Shown: positions 17,917-27,332, counted from the first letter of the stretch. The stretch: DNA of 64,000 nt from Paenibacillus_AA sp045062745 (GCF_045062745.1 NZ_JBJGED010000028.1:39319-103318); one strand, 5' to 3'. The notes: generated from the sequence alone by a model not told the origin. Numbers and translations: made by a program.

Positions 17917-18657
17917 TCAATCCCCCGTGAACTTATAGCCGATGCCCCAGACCGTACGGATATACAGCGGCTTTCGCGGGTCCACTTCTATTTTTTTGCG
18001 CAGATTCGTCACATGGACATCGATCGATCTTTCGTTCACGTAGGAGTCAAGGCCGCGGATGGCATTGATCAGTTCATCCCGGCTGAAGACTTTTCCTGGA
18101 TTTTGATAGAACAGCTTCATGAGCTCGAATTCCGAGAACGTAGTTTCCACCTGAAGATTATGGATGTAGATCGAACGGCGTTCGAGGTCCAGCCGAAAAC
18201 GCTTCGAGGGCTCTCGCTCTCGGACTAGCGTTTCCTGCAGAGCATACCCGGCCTGCAGCTCCTGAGCGGCGGCAAGCTGGAGTGTAGCTGCGGTTGCCGC
18301 ACTCACCCTGCGGGCGAGCGCCTGGATCCGCGCCTTCAGCTCCTGCATGCAGAACGGCTTGCACAAGTAATCGTCGGCCCCCATGTTCAAGGCTTGTATG
18401 CGCACTCGAATTTTCGTATTCGAAGAGATCATGATAATCGGCACGAACGATTGGTCCCGCAATGCCGCACAGAGCTGGATTCCGTCGATATCGGGCAGCG
18501 TCGTGTCCAGCAAGATCGTATCGGGTCTCAAGGACTGGGCGGCAAGCAGGCCTTCTTTTCCGGTAGACGCCCTATGTACGTTAAAATCCTCCTCTGCCAA
18601 ATACAGACTCAACATATCACCGAATATACAATCGTCGTCAATGATAAGGACTTTCAT
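17917..18657 (-). CDS. OmpR-type response regulator, orphan
   Basis: This 246-residue response regulator has an N-terminal receiver domain with DDD at positions 7-9, phospho-acceptor Asp51 in TILLDTTLPDIDG, and the conserved Lys in YLCKPF. The C-terminal winged-helix domain (about residues 150-245) has FSEFELMKLFYQNPGKVFSR and ends in VWGIGYKF, the usual DNA-binding layout. A linker of about 30 residues is Ala/Gln-rich. No histidine kinase is adjacent, so it is an orphan in this window; the divergent neighbour is a chemotaxis operon, and the shared 230-base gap could hold its binding site. The stop lies at the shared terminator. Confidence 0.92.
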   Translation of the reverse strand: MKVLIIDDDCIFGDMLSLYLAEEDFNVHRASTGKEGLLAAQSLRPDTILLDTTLPDIDGIQLCAALRDQSFVPIIMISSNTKIRVRIQALNMGADDYLCKPFCMQELKARIQALARRVSAATAATLQLAAAQELQAGYALQETLVREREPSKRFRLDLERRSIYIHNLQVETTFSEFELMKLFYQNPGKVFSRDELINAIRGLDSYVNERSIDVHVTNLRKKIEVDPRKPLYIRTVWGIGYKFTGD

Positions 18658-18887
18658 TTTGTGCTGACACCCCAGTTGTTTGGAAATCTAATAAACTCTT
18701 AATCATTTTGTTTTCGACATATTCGATTTGGACAGTATTCGACAAAAATCGCGATTTTCCTGCCGTGTTAGTTTATTAATGAATTGTGAGTAAAAATCAT
18801 GGTTTCTTGATACGGACCCAAGATTCCGGCTAATACTTTAGTCCTATAATACAATTGGACTATTTTTTACGAGGAGAGGGATATGGG

Positions 18888-20459
18888 ATGAGATTGTCAA
18901 TCCGCTTGAAGCTGCTGAGCAGTTTTTTCTTAGTGCTGGCGCTGTTGGTCATGATCAGCGTAATTGCGCTCATGAAGATGAGCGACTTGCAAAGTACAAC
19001 CACCAAGGTTCAGGGCAACTGGCTTCCCAGTATTATGAGTATTGAAGAGATGAAGGACCATGTGGCGGAGATCCGGGTGCTGTTGCATCAAATCGTTTTA
19101 GATTCGGACAAGGACGCCATTCAGAAGGTTCAAACCTCGATCGCGGAAAACAAGGACAATCTGAACAAGCTTATGAAAGCGTATGAACAGACGCTCGCCT
19201 CGAAGGAGGAGAAGGAGGTGTTCGAGGTGTTCAAGCAAGACATCTCCTCCTACTTGGAGCAGTCGAGCAAAGTGATTCAGCTGGCGTCCGTCAATGAGAA
19301 CAGCCAGGCTTACGACGTCATCGTCCAGATGAGGCCTCTTCGCATAAAATTGTGGGAGGATATGAGCAAATGGATCGATTTCAACACGAACGGCGCCAAA
19401 TATGAAGTCGATCAAGCGGTGAAGGACAACCGTTCCGGTTCGATCCTCATCTTCGTGTTCGGCATCATCGCCTTGTTGGTAGGAATCGGTGTCGCGCTCG
19501 TGCTGTCCTTCCGCATGTCTTCTTCCCTGAAATCCATTCTGGACGTAGTCCTCAAAGCCGCTGCTGGTGATTTGCGGGAACAGGCGAAGGTCAAGAGCAA
19601 GGACGAAGTGGGTACATTAGCGGCAGCCTTCAATGAGATGATGGAGAATCTCCGCTCGCTGATCGCCCGGACGGTTCAATCCTCGCAGAGCGTGGCAGCA
19701 GCCGCGGAGGAGATTTCGGCCACGACCGACGATATTGCCAAGGGCAATATGCATCAAGCGCAAGCGACCCAAGAGGTGAATGAACTGTTCCGCGATCTGT
19801 CCCGGGCGATCAATTCCGTGGCGAGAAATGCCGAAGCGGTCTCGGAGCTGTCCGAGCAAACGAGGCAACAGGCCAAGGACGGCGGGTCTGCCGTACAAGC
19901 CTCCATTGCCGGCATGGGGCGCTTATCCAAGCAAATGTCGCTTCTGGAGCAGGATGCGCTCAAGATCGGGGAGATCATTCAGGTTATCGATGAAATCGCC
20001 GATCAGACGAACTTGCTCGCGCTTAACGCCGCCATAGAAGCGGCACGGGCCGGGGAGCAGGGCCGAGGCTTCGCCGTCGTCGCCGACGAGGTGCGCAAGC
20101 TCGCCGAACGGAGCAGCGAGGCGACGAAGCAGATCGCGCTGATCATCAAGGGGATGCAGACGAATACGGACTTGAGCGTCAAGGCGGTGGCCGAGGCGGC
20201 CGAGCAGTCGGAGCGAACCGGACACCAGTTCGAGAGCATTATCCGGATGGTGGGCGACACCGCGGGACAAGTGAGTGAGATTGCGGCGGCGAGCGAAGAA
20301 CAGTCGGCTCAATCGGAGGATGTGCTCCGCGCGATCGAGACGATCGCTTCGGTCAGCGAAGAGTCGGCTGCGTCGGCCGAGGAGACCGCGAGCTCGTCCC
20401 AGTCTCTGGCCAAGCTGGCGGATGAGTTAAGCCAGTCCGTCTCCAAGTTCGTCGTGTGA
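18888..20459 (+). CDS. methyl-accepting chemotaxis protein
   Basis: This 523-residue chemoreceptor begins with TM1 (about residues 10-32). A periplasm-side helical bundle of about 150 residues (4HB_MCP-like) follows, then TM2 (about 185-208), HAMP, and the cytoplasmic signalling hairpin. The hairpin tip is canonical: IDEIADQTNLLALNAAIEAARAGEQG continued by RGFAVVADEVRKLAERS. Gln/Glu-rich methylation heptads lie on both sides. The ATG at 18888 follows GAGGAGAGGG by 7 bases; the TTG at 18855 does not have a site. It is followed in order by CheW and CheA, so the operon encodes a complete receptor-kinase unit. No CheY, CheB, CheR or CheD is adjacent. The ligand is unknown. Confidence 0.94.
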   Translation: MRLSIRLKLLSSFFLVLALLVMISVIALMKMSDLQSTTTKVQGNWLPSIMSIEEMKDHVAEIRVLLHQIVLDSDKDAIQKVQTSIAENKDNLNKLMKAYEQTLASKEEKEVFEVFKQDISSYLEQSSKVIQLASVNENSQAYDVIVQMRPLRIKLWEDMSKWIDFNTNGAKYEVDQAVKDNRSGSILIFVFGIIALLVGIGVALVLSFRMSSSLKSILDVVLKAAAGDLREQAKVKSKDEVGTLAAAFNEMMENLRSLIARTVQSSQSVAAAAEEISATTDDIAKGNMHQAQATQEVNELFRDLSRAINSVARNAEAVSELSEQTRQQAKDGGSAVQASIAGMGRLSKQMSLLEQDALKIGEIIQVIDEIADQTNLLALNAAIEAARAGEQGRGFAVVADEVRKLAERSSEATKQIALIIKGMQTNTDLSVKAVAEAAEQSERTGHQFESIIRMVGDTAGQVSEIAAASEEQSAQSEDVLRAIETIASVSEESAASAEETASSSQSLAKLADELSQSVSKFVV

Positions 20460-20475
20460 TAGGGCGGGTACCTGG

Positions 20476-20916
20476 ATGACAACTACCTCCACTTCTCTCT
20501 ATATCGAATTCGAGCTGGGCAGCGAGCGATATGCGTTCTCGATCTCCTCGATTCAGGAGATTATCCGGCTGCAGGCCATGACCGATATTCCGAACGCCAT
20601 GCCGGCGATCCGGGGCGTCATCAATTTGCGGGGCAGCATCATCCCGATTTTCAGCCTGCGGGCTTTGTTCAACCAACATCCTGCAGCGGATACGAAAGAG
20701 ACGAGGATCATCATTGTGCAGGCGGGCCACAAGACGGTAGGGCTTAGCGTCGATCGAGTATGCCAGGTGGTTTCGTTCTCCGAGATTAAGCCGGGATCGG
20801 AGTCGTTCGGAGATCGGGATCGTCCTCTCCTCAGCTCCATTGGGCGGGTCGACAACCGCTATGTCGGCATTCTGGATGTGCAAGAGCTGTTTTCGAAAAG
20901 GAGTGAAAGCCTGTGA
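20476..20916 (+). CDS. cheW: chemotaxis coupling protein CheW
   Basis: This is a stand-alone CheW domain of 146 residues, which links chemoreceptors to CheA. Typical segments are FELGSERYAFSISSIQEII at the start, PNAMPAIRGVINLRGSIIPI (the conserved RGxxxxR..PV-like region) and VGLSVDRVCQVV. It lies 16 bases after the receptor gene and overlaps the start of cheA by 4 bases (GTGA), giving translational coupling and a likely fixed receptor-CheW-CheA stoichiometry. Confidence 0.93.
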   Translation: MTTTSTSLYIEFELGSERYAFSISSIQEIIRLQAMTDIPNAMPAIRGVINLRGSIIPIFSLRALFNQHPAADTKETRIIIVQAGHKTVGLSVDRVCQVVSFSEIKPGSESFGDRDRPLLSSIGRVDNRYVGILDVQELFSKRSESL

Positions 20917-23432
20917 ATGACTCGGATCTGAGCGCTTATATGGGCGTGTTCCTGGACGAGCTGAACGAACAGCAGCAATTGTTGGACCGCAGCTTGCTGG
21001 AGCTCGAGGAGCGCGGCAGCGAACCGGAGACGATTCAGGTCATCTTCCGGGCGGCCCATACGCTCAAAGGCTCCTCGGCCGCGATGGGGTTCAACGGCTT
21101 GAAGGAGCTCATGCATACCGTCGAGAACATCTTCGACCGGCTTCGGCAAGACCGGGTGATGGTCGGCTCCGGCCTGATGAACGGCTTGTTCCAATGCGTG
21201 GACTACATTAAGCGGCAGCGGAATTTGTTCCTGGAAGGCATTTATGAGGAACAGCCTGTCGACCACCTGATTCGCCTGCTCGAACAGTCCGACGAACAAT
21301 GTCCGTCGGGCCCGCATTCGACGCTTGGCGAGGACGGCCAGCCGCTCTATGCGATTCGGATCGACCTTGGGCCCGACAGCGAAATGAAGGCGGTCCGGGC
21401 GATGCTCGTCATGCAGAAGCTGATGGAGCTGGGCAACCTCGTGTCGCTTCCGCCCGTCTTGTCTTCCCCCGCCGGACCGCCGGAAGATCAGGATGACGTG
21501 TGGAAAAGTTCGCTGGAGTTCGTCCTCGCAACGTCCAGCGCCCCGACTGCGATCGAGGGCACTGTGAACGAGATTTCGCAGCTCGCCCGTGTGCAAGTGC
21601 TCGCATGGCCCGCTGAGGGTCAGCCGGCTTCGATAGGCGCAGCCGTGGCGGAATCGGCCGCAGCCTCCCCGCCGGCTCTTCTGGCAGACGCGCAGGTCGA
21701 GCAGGCGGAGATGGCTTCCGTTCGGGAAACGGTCTCTCCGAGCGTCGTCTCTCAGACCCAGACCATTCGCGTCGATGTGAAGCGGCTCGAGCATTTACTG
21801 AACCTGGTCGGCGAGCTGCTGATCGATCATACCCGGCTGCTCGAGATCAAGAAGCGGTTGAACGAGCGGTACGGGCAAGACGGCGACATCACGACGCTTG
21901 ACGACATTATTCATCACCATAGCCGGGTTGTCGGCGAGATGAGGGACGGGATGATGAAAACCCGCATGATCCCGATCGACAACCTGTTCAGCCGGCTGCC
22001 GCGGATCATTCGCGACTTAGCCCGGCAGGCGAACAAGGAAATTGCGCTGCACATCGAAGGCAAGGAAACGGAGCTCGACCGTACATTGATCGAGGAGCTC
22101 AGCGATCCGCTGCTGCACATTCTGCGCAACGCCGCAGATCACGGACTGGAGTTCCCGGATGAACGGGAAGCGGTCGGGAAGCCGCGCCGAGGTCTCATTA
22201 CGATCAAGGCGAGCCATCAAGAGAATGCGATCGTCATCACGATCGCCGATGACGGGCGCGGCATCGATCCCGCGCGCATCATGCAGAAGGCGATGGACAA
22301 AGGCTTCATCACGAAGGAAGAAGCGAGTCAGATGTCGGACAAGCAGCTGATCTCGCTCATTTTCCACTCCGGCATGTCTACGGCGGAGCAGGTGACGGAG
22401 CTATCGGGCCGCGGGGTCGGGATGGACATCGTCCGGGCGCATATCGAGAAGCTGAACGGACTGATCGAAATCGACACGAAGCTCGGCACCGGTACCGTAT
22501 TTACGCTGAAGCTGCCGCTTACTTTGGCCATTATCCGCTCCTTGCTCGTTCAGTCGGAGCAGCGCACGATCGCGATCCCGTTAGTGAATGTCATCGAGAT
22601 CTTCCGCCTGCAGGAGCAGGACATCCAATCGCTGCACGGGCAAGAGGTGTGCACGGTTCGGGGGGAGATCGTACCGCTCGTCCGGCTGACGCAGCTGCTG
22701 GGGGCGAAACAAACGGTGGGGGAAGCGGGGGATCCGGCCAAAAGGTCCGTCGTGATGGTAGGAATGGCGGAGAAGCGCGTCTGCTTGATGGTCGATCGAT
22801 TAATCGCCAATCAGGAAATCGTCATCAAGTCGCTGGACGACATACTCGGGCGTGTTCCCTATATTGCCGGGACCACCATCCTGGGGGACGGCCTGGTCGC
22901 CCTGATTCTCGACGTGAATTCCGTCATCCAGCAAGCGGGCGCAGCGACGCTCACCCGATTCGGCAGCCGGGAACGCGAGGAGCGGATCAAGCTGGCCCCG
23001 AAGCGGGAGCTGGTGACGTTCCGGTTGAACGCGATCTGGTACGCGATCGGGATCGAGCATGTACAGGAGATGATCAATGCCCCGCACATTACGAAGCTGG
23101 CGGAAGCGGATGCTACGGTAGACGGCGTGATGAATTTGCGCGAGAGGCTGCTGCCGGTCCATGACCTCAGGCGCATGCTCGGGATCCGGAGCGAGACGGC
23201 GGCGGTTCCATCCAAAGTGCTGATCCTCCACGCCGGGGACGTCCGGATCGGGATTGCGATCGACGAGGTGGCGGAGGTGCTGTCGGTGTACGAGCATGAG
23301 ATCGAGACCGAATCCGATGCGCAAAGTGCGGTTCATTCTTTGGTGGGCAGCATCGTGAAGAACCGCAACCGCCTTATTCAGGTGTTGAACATGGAAAAGC
23401 TGATGATCATGCTTGCGAGAGCGGGCGTATAG
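20913..23432 (+). CDS. cheA: chemotaxis kinase CheA with two CheW-like domains
   Basis: This 839-residue CheA starts with an HPt domain (phospho-acceptor His49 in RAAHTLKGSSAAMGF). A response-regulator-binding-like domain follows (about residues 145-235), then the dimerisation helices (near 285-350). The ATPase domain has an N-box HILRNAADHGLEFP, G1 DDGRGIDP and G2 GRGVGMDIVRAH. The regulatory CheW-like domain spans about 540-680. A second CheW-like domain (about 690-835) is appended, starting KRELVTFRLNAIWYAIGIEH; the usual CheA ends after the first. The GTG start overlaps cheW. Which CheY it phosphorylates is not evident, as no receiver gene is adjacent. Confidence 0.93.
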   Translation: MNDSDLSAYMGVFLDELNEQQQLLDRSLLELEERGSEPETIQVIFRAAHTLKGSSAAMGFNGLKELMHTVENIFDRLRQDRVMVGSGLMNGLFQCVDYIKRQRNLFLEGIYEEQPVDHLIRLLEQSDEQCPSGPHSTLGEDGQPLYAIRIDLGPDSEMKAVRAMLVMQKLMELGNLVSLPPVLSSPAGPPEDQDDVWKSSLEFVLATSSAPTAIEGTVNEISQLARVQVLAWPAEGQPASIGAAVAESAAASPPALLADAQVEQAEMASVRETVSPSVVSQTQTIRVDVKRLEHLLNLVGELLIDHTRLLEIKKRLNERYGQDGDITTLDDIIHHHSRVVGEMRDGMMKTRMIPIDNLFSRLPRIIRDLARQANKEIALHIEGKETELDRTLIEELSDPLLHILRNAADHGLEFPDEREAVGKPRRGLITIKASHQENAIVITIADDGRGIDPARIMQKAMDKGFITKEEASQMSDKQLISLIFHSGMSTAEQVTELSGRGVGMDIVRAHIEKLNGLIEIDTKLGTGTVFTLKLPLTLAIIRSLLVQSEQRTIAIPLVNVIEIFRLQEQDIQSLHGQEVCTVRGEIVPLVRLTQLLGAKQTVGEAGDPAKRSVVMVGMAEKRVCLMVDRLIANQEIVIKSLDDILGRVPYIAGTTILGDGLVALILDVNSVIQQAGAATLTRFGSREREERIKLAPKRELVTFRLNAIWYAIGIEHVQEMINAPHITKLAEADATVDGVMNLRERLLPVHDLRRMLGIRSETAAVPSKVLILHAGDVRIGIAIDEVAEVLSVYEHEIETESDAQSAVHSLVGSIVKNRNRLIQVLNMEKLMIMLARAGV

Positions 23433-23443
23433 CCGAATGAAAC

Positions 23444-23473
23444 AGCCCTGCGCCTCCCAAGAGGAACAGGGCT
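23444..23473. terminator. stem-loop between cheA and lactonase genes
   Basis: A 7-bp stem AGCCCTG/CAGGGCT with a 16-base loop lies between the convergent cheA and lactonase genes. There is no strong T-run on either side, so it is only a likely terminator. Confidence 0.45.
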
Positions 23474-23480
23474 AATCTTG

Positions 23481-24566
23481 CTAGTTCACGTTGAAAAACT
23501 TGACGCACACCGGCTTCGAGACGCGGAGCTCGTCGCCGGTTGGCTGCAGCTTGCCGGTGGCGGCGTCCCGGGCGAACGTCACGACGTTGTCCGAGTCGCG
23601 GTTCGCCGCGAGCAGGAAGCGCCCGTCCGGCGACAGCCCGAAGTTGCGGGGATGCCCGCCGCCGGACGAGACGTGCTCGATCAGGGATAGCCGGCCGGTC
23701 GCCGCATCGATGGCATAGACGACGATGCTGTCGTGACCGCGGTTCGAGCCGTAGAGGAAGCGGCCGTCCGGCGAGATGTGGATGTCGGCCGTGGCGTTGT
23801 TCCCCTCGTAGCCCGAAGGCAGCGTCGTCACGGATTCGATCTCGGTCAACCGGCCCAGGTCCCCGTCATAAACGAACGCCGTGACCGTAGAATTCAGCTC
23901 GTTGATCACGTACCCGTAAGGCGCGGTCGGGTGGAAGACGAAATGCCGGGGACCGGCTCCGGCCGCGACGGCAGTCTCTCCGTGGGGGACGAGCTTCAGC
24001 TGCTCCAGATCGAGCCGGTAGACGACGATCCGGTCGATGCCGAGATCCGGCACGAGCGCGAACCGGTTGGCCGGATCGAAGAAGACGGAGTGCGGGTGGG
24101 GCTTATCCTGCTGCGGCCGGATCCCGGAGCCTTCGTGCATATGCGTGTCGGTCGCCGGTCCGGCGCTGCCGTCGTCCTCCATGCGGGACAGGCCGATCCG
24201 GCTGCCGCTGTAGCTCGCCACGGCGAAGCTCCGCCGCGAATGGTCGAGCATGATATGGCACGTCGAGGCCGCTACGGTCGCTTGCCGGTTGCGGAAGGTC
24301 AGCTCGCCGGTCCGCTCGTCGATGGCATAGGCGACGGCGGCTCCGAGCCGTTCGCCGGCTGGGCCCCGATCCTCGGCGATGGCGAGCAGCGTGCGTCTCA
24401 CGGGATCGATCGCAAGGAAGGTAGGATTGATCAGCCCGCTCGTCTGCTGCAGCAAGGTGAGCCGTCCCGTTTCGGCATCAAAGGCGCAGGCGTACACACT
24501 TGGGTCCTCTGCTTCGGCGTAGGAGCCTATGTAGGCGTAGACGGTGGAAGTTGTGGGTGCGGTCAT
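23481..24566 (-). CDS. lactonase family beta-propeller (Pgl/YkgB type)
   Basis: This is a seven-bladed beta-propeller of the lactonase family (6-phosphogluconolactonase YbhE/YkgB type), which hydrolyses 6-phosphogluconolactone in the pentose phosphate route. Repeated blade motifs are visible, such as ISPDGRFLYGSNRGHDSIVVY and LSPDGRFLLAANRDSDNVV, and the central catalytic-type segment is PHPHSVFFDPANRFALVPDLGIDR. Length (about 361) is normal. The ATG at 24566 is preferred over the TTG at 24593 because AAAGGAG lies between them. Activity on 6-phosphogluconolactone is known for some members only; other lactone substrates are possible. Confidence 0.87.
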   Translation of the reverse strand: MTAPTTSTVYAYIGSYAEAEDPSVYACAFDAETGRLTLLQQTSGLINPTFLAIDPVRRTLLAIAEDRGPAGERLGAAVAYAIDERTGELTFRNRQATVAASTCHIMLDHSRRSFAVASYSGSRIGLSRMEDDGSAGPATDTHMHEGSGIRPQQDKPHPHSVFFDPANRFALVPDLGIDRIVVYRLDLEQLKLVPHGETAVAAGAGPRHFVFHPTAPYGYVINELNSTVTAFVYDGDLGRLTEIESVTTLPSGYEGNNATADIHISPDGRFLYGSNRGHDSIVVYAIDAATGRLSLIEHVSSGGGHPRNFGLSPDGRFLLAANRDSDNVVTFARDAATGKLQPTGDELRVSKPVCVKFFNVN

Positions 24567-24793
24567 GGGGTTCGATACGCTCCTTTGGGTCAAGATTGTT
24601 TATTGAAGGCTGATGTCTGGGCTTGAAGTCTCTTTGATTGCATTATCGCAAATCCGCCCCGCTCCTGCAATCGGCTTCGAACGGCCCGGAAACCATTCCT
24701 ATAACGAACAATCGGACTTGTGTTCCGCCCCATTTCGAGATAAAGTTGAAGTAAGAAGTCGTCCCGCTATGCGGGGAAGCGAGGTGATTGCAA

Positions 24794-25003
24794 GTGACGG
24801 AAGAGAACCAAGTGCCGGCGGAGAACCAAGGCCCTAAGAAGAAGTCGTTGGCGGATGCGGCCAAGGAAATGCTGGCACAGAAGAAGAAGGCGCAGGCCGG
24901 CGGCCAGGCGAACCACCAGAAGCCGAACAACAGCGGTCCCGCCATGAAGAGCCAGCATTCGAACAAGCCTAATATGATGCGCCGCAAGATGGGCAGTTCT
25001 TAA
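24794..25003 (+). CDS. small basic hypothetical protein
   Basis: This 69-codon frame starts at a GTG with GAGGTGA 7 bases upstream, and a hairpin follows its stop. The product is hydrophilic and low-complexity: KKKSLADAAKEMLAQKKKAQ is likely helical, then a Gly/Gln/Asn/Ser/Lys-rich tail ends MRRKMGSS. No domain was recognised and there is no signal peptide or membrane segment. It is charged enough to bind nucleic acid, but that is conjecture. The strong ribosome site and the flanking terminator support its being a real gene. Confidence 0.65.
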   Translation: MTEENQVPAENQGPKKKSLADAAKEMLAQKKKAQAGGQANHQKPNNSGPAMKSQHSNKPNMMRRKMGSS

Positions 25004-25018
25004 GACGCACAATGATCG

Positions 25019-25044
25019 GCCCCCGTTTCTTAAGGAACGGGGGC
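25019..25044 (+). terminator. stem-loop after the small basic gene
   Basis: A 9-bp G/C-rich stem (GCCCCCGTT / AACGGGGGC) with an 8-base loop lies 16 bases after the stop codon. No T-run follows directly. Confidence 0.55.
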
Positions 25045-25092
25045 TCGAATTCATCTAGAGTGATTTCCCGGGAAACCTAGAGGAGGACTCGC

Positions 25093-26514
25093 ATGCTGTT
25101 CGTCTGGATCGCCCTGTGGGGCGTCGGGTTGTTCCTGATCGTGAACGAGCCCCGCTCGGCGTCGATTCGCTGGCTCGCTCTGCTCACATGGAGCGGAGGG
25201 GCCGGCGCGCTGGCGGCCACGCTGGACGCCCGGTTCGTGCCCGCGGCTCTGGAATCGCTGCGATACGCGAAGTGGGAGGGGGCGCTCAGCCGGCTGCAGG
25301 CTATCGCCTCGCTCAGCTCGTACTACGGCGTCCCGTACACGTTCGCCATGTTTTCCATGACCTACCGGCCGATCCGCATGCCGGTCCTGTGGCGCCGCCT
25401 GCTGCCTGTGCTGTTCCTGCTGCCGGCGGTCGGATTCCTGCTGTTCACCCCGTTCTACAATGAGGATTACCCCATAACGTACGGGGCCGTCGTCTGGTGG
25501 GCGGTGCCGCTCATGCTGTTCGGCGCGGTCAATATTCTCATCCAGCGTCCCAAGCATCCCGCCTATCTCGCTACGTATTCGGTCGTCAGCCTGGCGGTGC
25601 TGACCCCGGCGCTGTTCGCTATGGTGTTCAGCTACTTGCTGCCAAGCCTCGGGTTTCTGCGGATGTGGGTATACAATACTTGGTTCGTCGGGGCCGGGGT
25701 GGTCTTTTTTATCGTGGGGCTGTCGACTTACGGGTTCATGGGCATGCGTGTGCTCGTCGACCGCCGGCGGCTCGATTCGGCCTTCCGCGCCGTGACGAAC
25801 GGGACGGTGCTGCTCAACCATTCGATCAAGAACGATGCGGCGAAGGTCCGGCTGTTCGGGCAGCAGATCCGAGAGCGGGCGGTGCAGAGCGGCGACCTAG
25901 AGCTGCTCGCGGACATCGACGTCATGCTGGCGGCGTCCCAGCACATGCAGGAGATGATCGCCCGGGTGCACCGGAAGACGGAGGACTTAATGCTCCGCCC
26001 GGCGAAGATCGATTCGGCGGAGATGATCCGCGAGGTGTTGAACTCGTTCACCCCTCAGCTGGACGGCATCGAGCTGAAGACGAACCTCACCGAGGGCTGG
26101 CACATAACGATCGATAAGGCTCAGACGGCCGAGGCGATCCATAATGTGGTGGACAATGCGATTGAGGCGCTGCGGGGACGAGGGACGATCGAGGCGGTGT
26201 GGACCGAGGGCAAGAAGGAGCTGACGCTTGAGATTATCGACAACGGCCCGGGCATGGACGCGGCGCAGGTGAGACGGGCGCTCGATCCGTTCTATACGAC
26301 CAAGGCCGGGAGCGGGACAAATTTCGGCCTCGGGCTGCCTTACGCCTATCAGGTTATGCGCAAGCACGGAGGCTCGCTTTACATCCGCAGCAAACCGGGA
26401 GCAGGGACGCGCGTCATGATGACGTTCCCCAAGCGGAGCGTGCAGGCGGAATATACGGGAGAGGCGAATGCTGGCGCGGGTAATACGGGTGCTGGCGCGT
26501 ATAACGCGGGATAA
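25093..26514 (+). CDS. sensor histidine kinase, multi-TM
   Basis: This is a 473-residue sensor kinase. The N-terminal 210 residues contain about six or seven hydrophobic segments and no large extracellular domain, so it probably senses within or near the membrane. The phospho-acceptor His lies in TVLLNHSIKNDAAKV, followed by a helical dimerisation stretch. The ATPase N-box is HNVVDNAIEALRG, G1 is DNGPGMD, F-box DPFYTTK and G2 GLGLPYAYQVMRKHGG. The last 25 residues are a Gly/Ala/Asn repeat tail. AGGAGG precedes the ATG. It lies 36 bases upstream of a NarL/LuxR-type regulator, its probable partner. The signal is unknown. Confidence 0.88.
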   Translation: MLFVWIALWGVGLFLIVNEPRSASIRWLALLTWSGGAGALAATLDARFVPAALESLRYAKWEGALSRLQAIASLSSYYGVPYTFAMFSMTYRPIRMPVLWRRLLPVLFLLPAVGFLLFTPFYNEDYPITYGAVVWWAVPLMLFGAVNILIQRPKHPAYLATYSVVSLAVLTPALFAMVFSYLLPSLGFLRMWVYNTWFVGAGVVFFIVGLSTYGFMGMRVLVDRRRLDSAFRAVTNGTVLLNHSIKNDAAKVRLFGQQIRERAVQSGDLELLADIDVMLAASQHMQEMIARVHRKTEDLMLRPAKIDSAEMIREVLNSFTPQLDGIELKTNLTEGWHITIDKAQTAEAIHNVVDNAIEALRGRGTIEAVWTEGKKELTLEIIDNGPGMDAAQVRRALDPFYTTKAGSGTNFGLGLPYAYQVMRKHGGSLYIRSKPGAGTRVMMTFPKRSVQAEYTGEANAGAGNTGAGAYNAG

Positions 26515-26550
26515 ATCGGAGAATGGGCAAGGAAGCGGAGGGATCATTGG

Positions 26551-27285
26551 GTGGAGGCAATACGGGTATGGCTGGTAGAGGACGATGCGGATTGGCTGCG
26601 GGGCTTGTCCGCCTGCCTGCGTGCGGAGGCGGATCTCCGGCTGGACTTCGCCTCCGGCGATCCGGCCGAAGTGCGGCGCAAGCTGGCGGAGCCGGGGGCG
26701 GCCCCCGACGTCGTGCTGATGGACATCATGCTGCACGGCTCGCCGGAGGGGATCGCCCTGGCCGAGGCCGTCGTCGTCGCGACCGGAGCCCGGGTCATTA
26801 TGCTGACCTCGATGGAGGAGCGCGACCTGATCCTCCGCTCCTTCCAAGCCGGGGCGCTCGACTATCGGATCAAGGCGGACTTCGAGTCGCTGCCGGAGGC
26901 GATCCGGCAAGCGGCGGCCAAGCAGTCGCCGATCAGTCCGGCGGCCGCGGAGCGGATGCGCGAGGAGTTCCGGCGGCTGAAGCGGCTCGAGCGCGAGTTC
27001 GAGGTGAGCCGCATGCGGGACAAGATTACGCCGTCCGAGCTGCAGCTGCTCGAGCTGATCGATCGGGGCTACTCGCAGTCCCAGATCGCGGACAAGCGCT
27101 TCGTCTCCCTCCGGACGATCAAGAACCAGATCAACTATTTGCTGAAGAAGCTGCAGCTCGGGAGCTCCAAGGAAGCGGCGAAGCAAGTGAAGGAGCTGGG
27201 GTTGATCGGCGGAAGCGGGGAAGGGGAGGAAAGCGGGACGACAGAGGAAGGGAAAACGGATAGCACAGCGGCCCGAAAAGAATAA
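26551..27285 (+). CDS. NarL/LuxR-type response regulator
   Basis: This 244-residue response regulator is the likely partner of the kinase just upstream. The receiver domain has VEDDADW, phospho-acceptor Asp58 in VVLMDIMLHG, and a Lys in YRIKAD at the position usually read KP. The C-terminal LuxR-type helix-turn-helix is seen as LLELIDRGYSQSQIADK followed by SLRTIKNQINYLLKKL. A Gly/Glu/Ser-rich tail of about 25 residues follows the HTH. The GTG start is supported by GGAGGGATC upstream. The DUF2339 membrane-protein gene downstream could be a target, since a dyad lies between them. Confidence 0.87.
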   Translation: MEAIRVWLVEDDADWLRGLSACLRAEADLRLDFASGDPAEVRRKLAEPGAAPDVVLMDIMLHGSPEGIALAEAVVVATGARVIMLTSMEERDLILRSFQAGALDYRIKADFESLPEAIRQAAAKQSPISPAAAERMREEFRRLKRLEREFEVSRMRDKITPSELQLLELIDRGYSQSQIADKRFVSLRTIKNQINYLLKKLQLGSSKEAAKQVKELGLIGGSGEGEESGTTEEGKTDSTAARKE

Positions 27286-27301
27286 CCAGGACATGGGACC
27301 A

Positions 27302-27332
27302 GGTACCAAGTAAAGTTGGTACTATTTTTTTT
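27302..27332 (+). terminator. dyad with T-run; also one copy of a 22-bp repeat
   Basis: The stem GGTACCAA / TTGGTACT encloses GTAAAG and is followed by eight or more T's, which fits a rho-independent terminator of the kinase/regulator operon. The 22 bases 27302-27323 recur, with four changes, at 29197-29218 on the same strand beyond the DUF2339 gene, so the dyad could also be a binding site. Confidence 0.6.

Noticed and set aside
18807..18836. TTGATA-N18-TAATAC as a promoter of the MCP-CheW-CheA operon
   Set aside because: It is only a moderate match, and a separate TATAAT without a -35 lies closer to the gene. No SigD-type promoter was found, so no site was called.
25987..27309. Minus-strand open frame of 440 codons across the kinase/regulator pair
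   Set aside because: Antisense to two well-supported genes, no start site, no domain; it is a codon-bias shadow.
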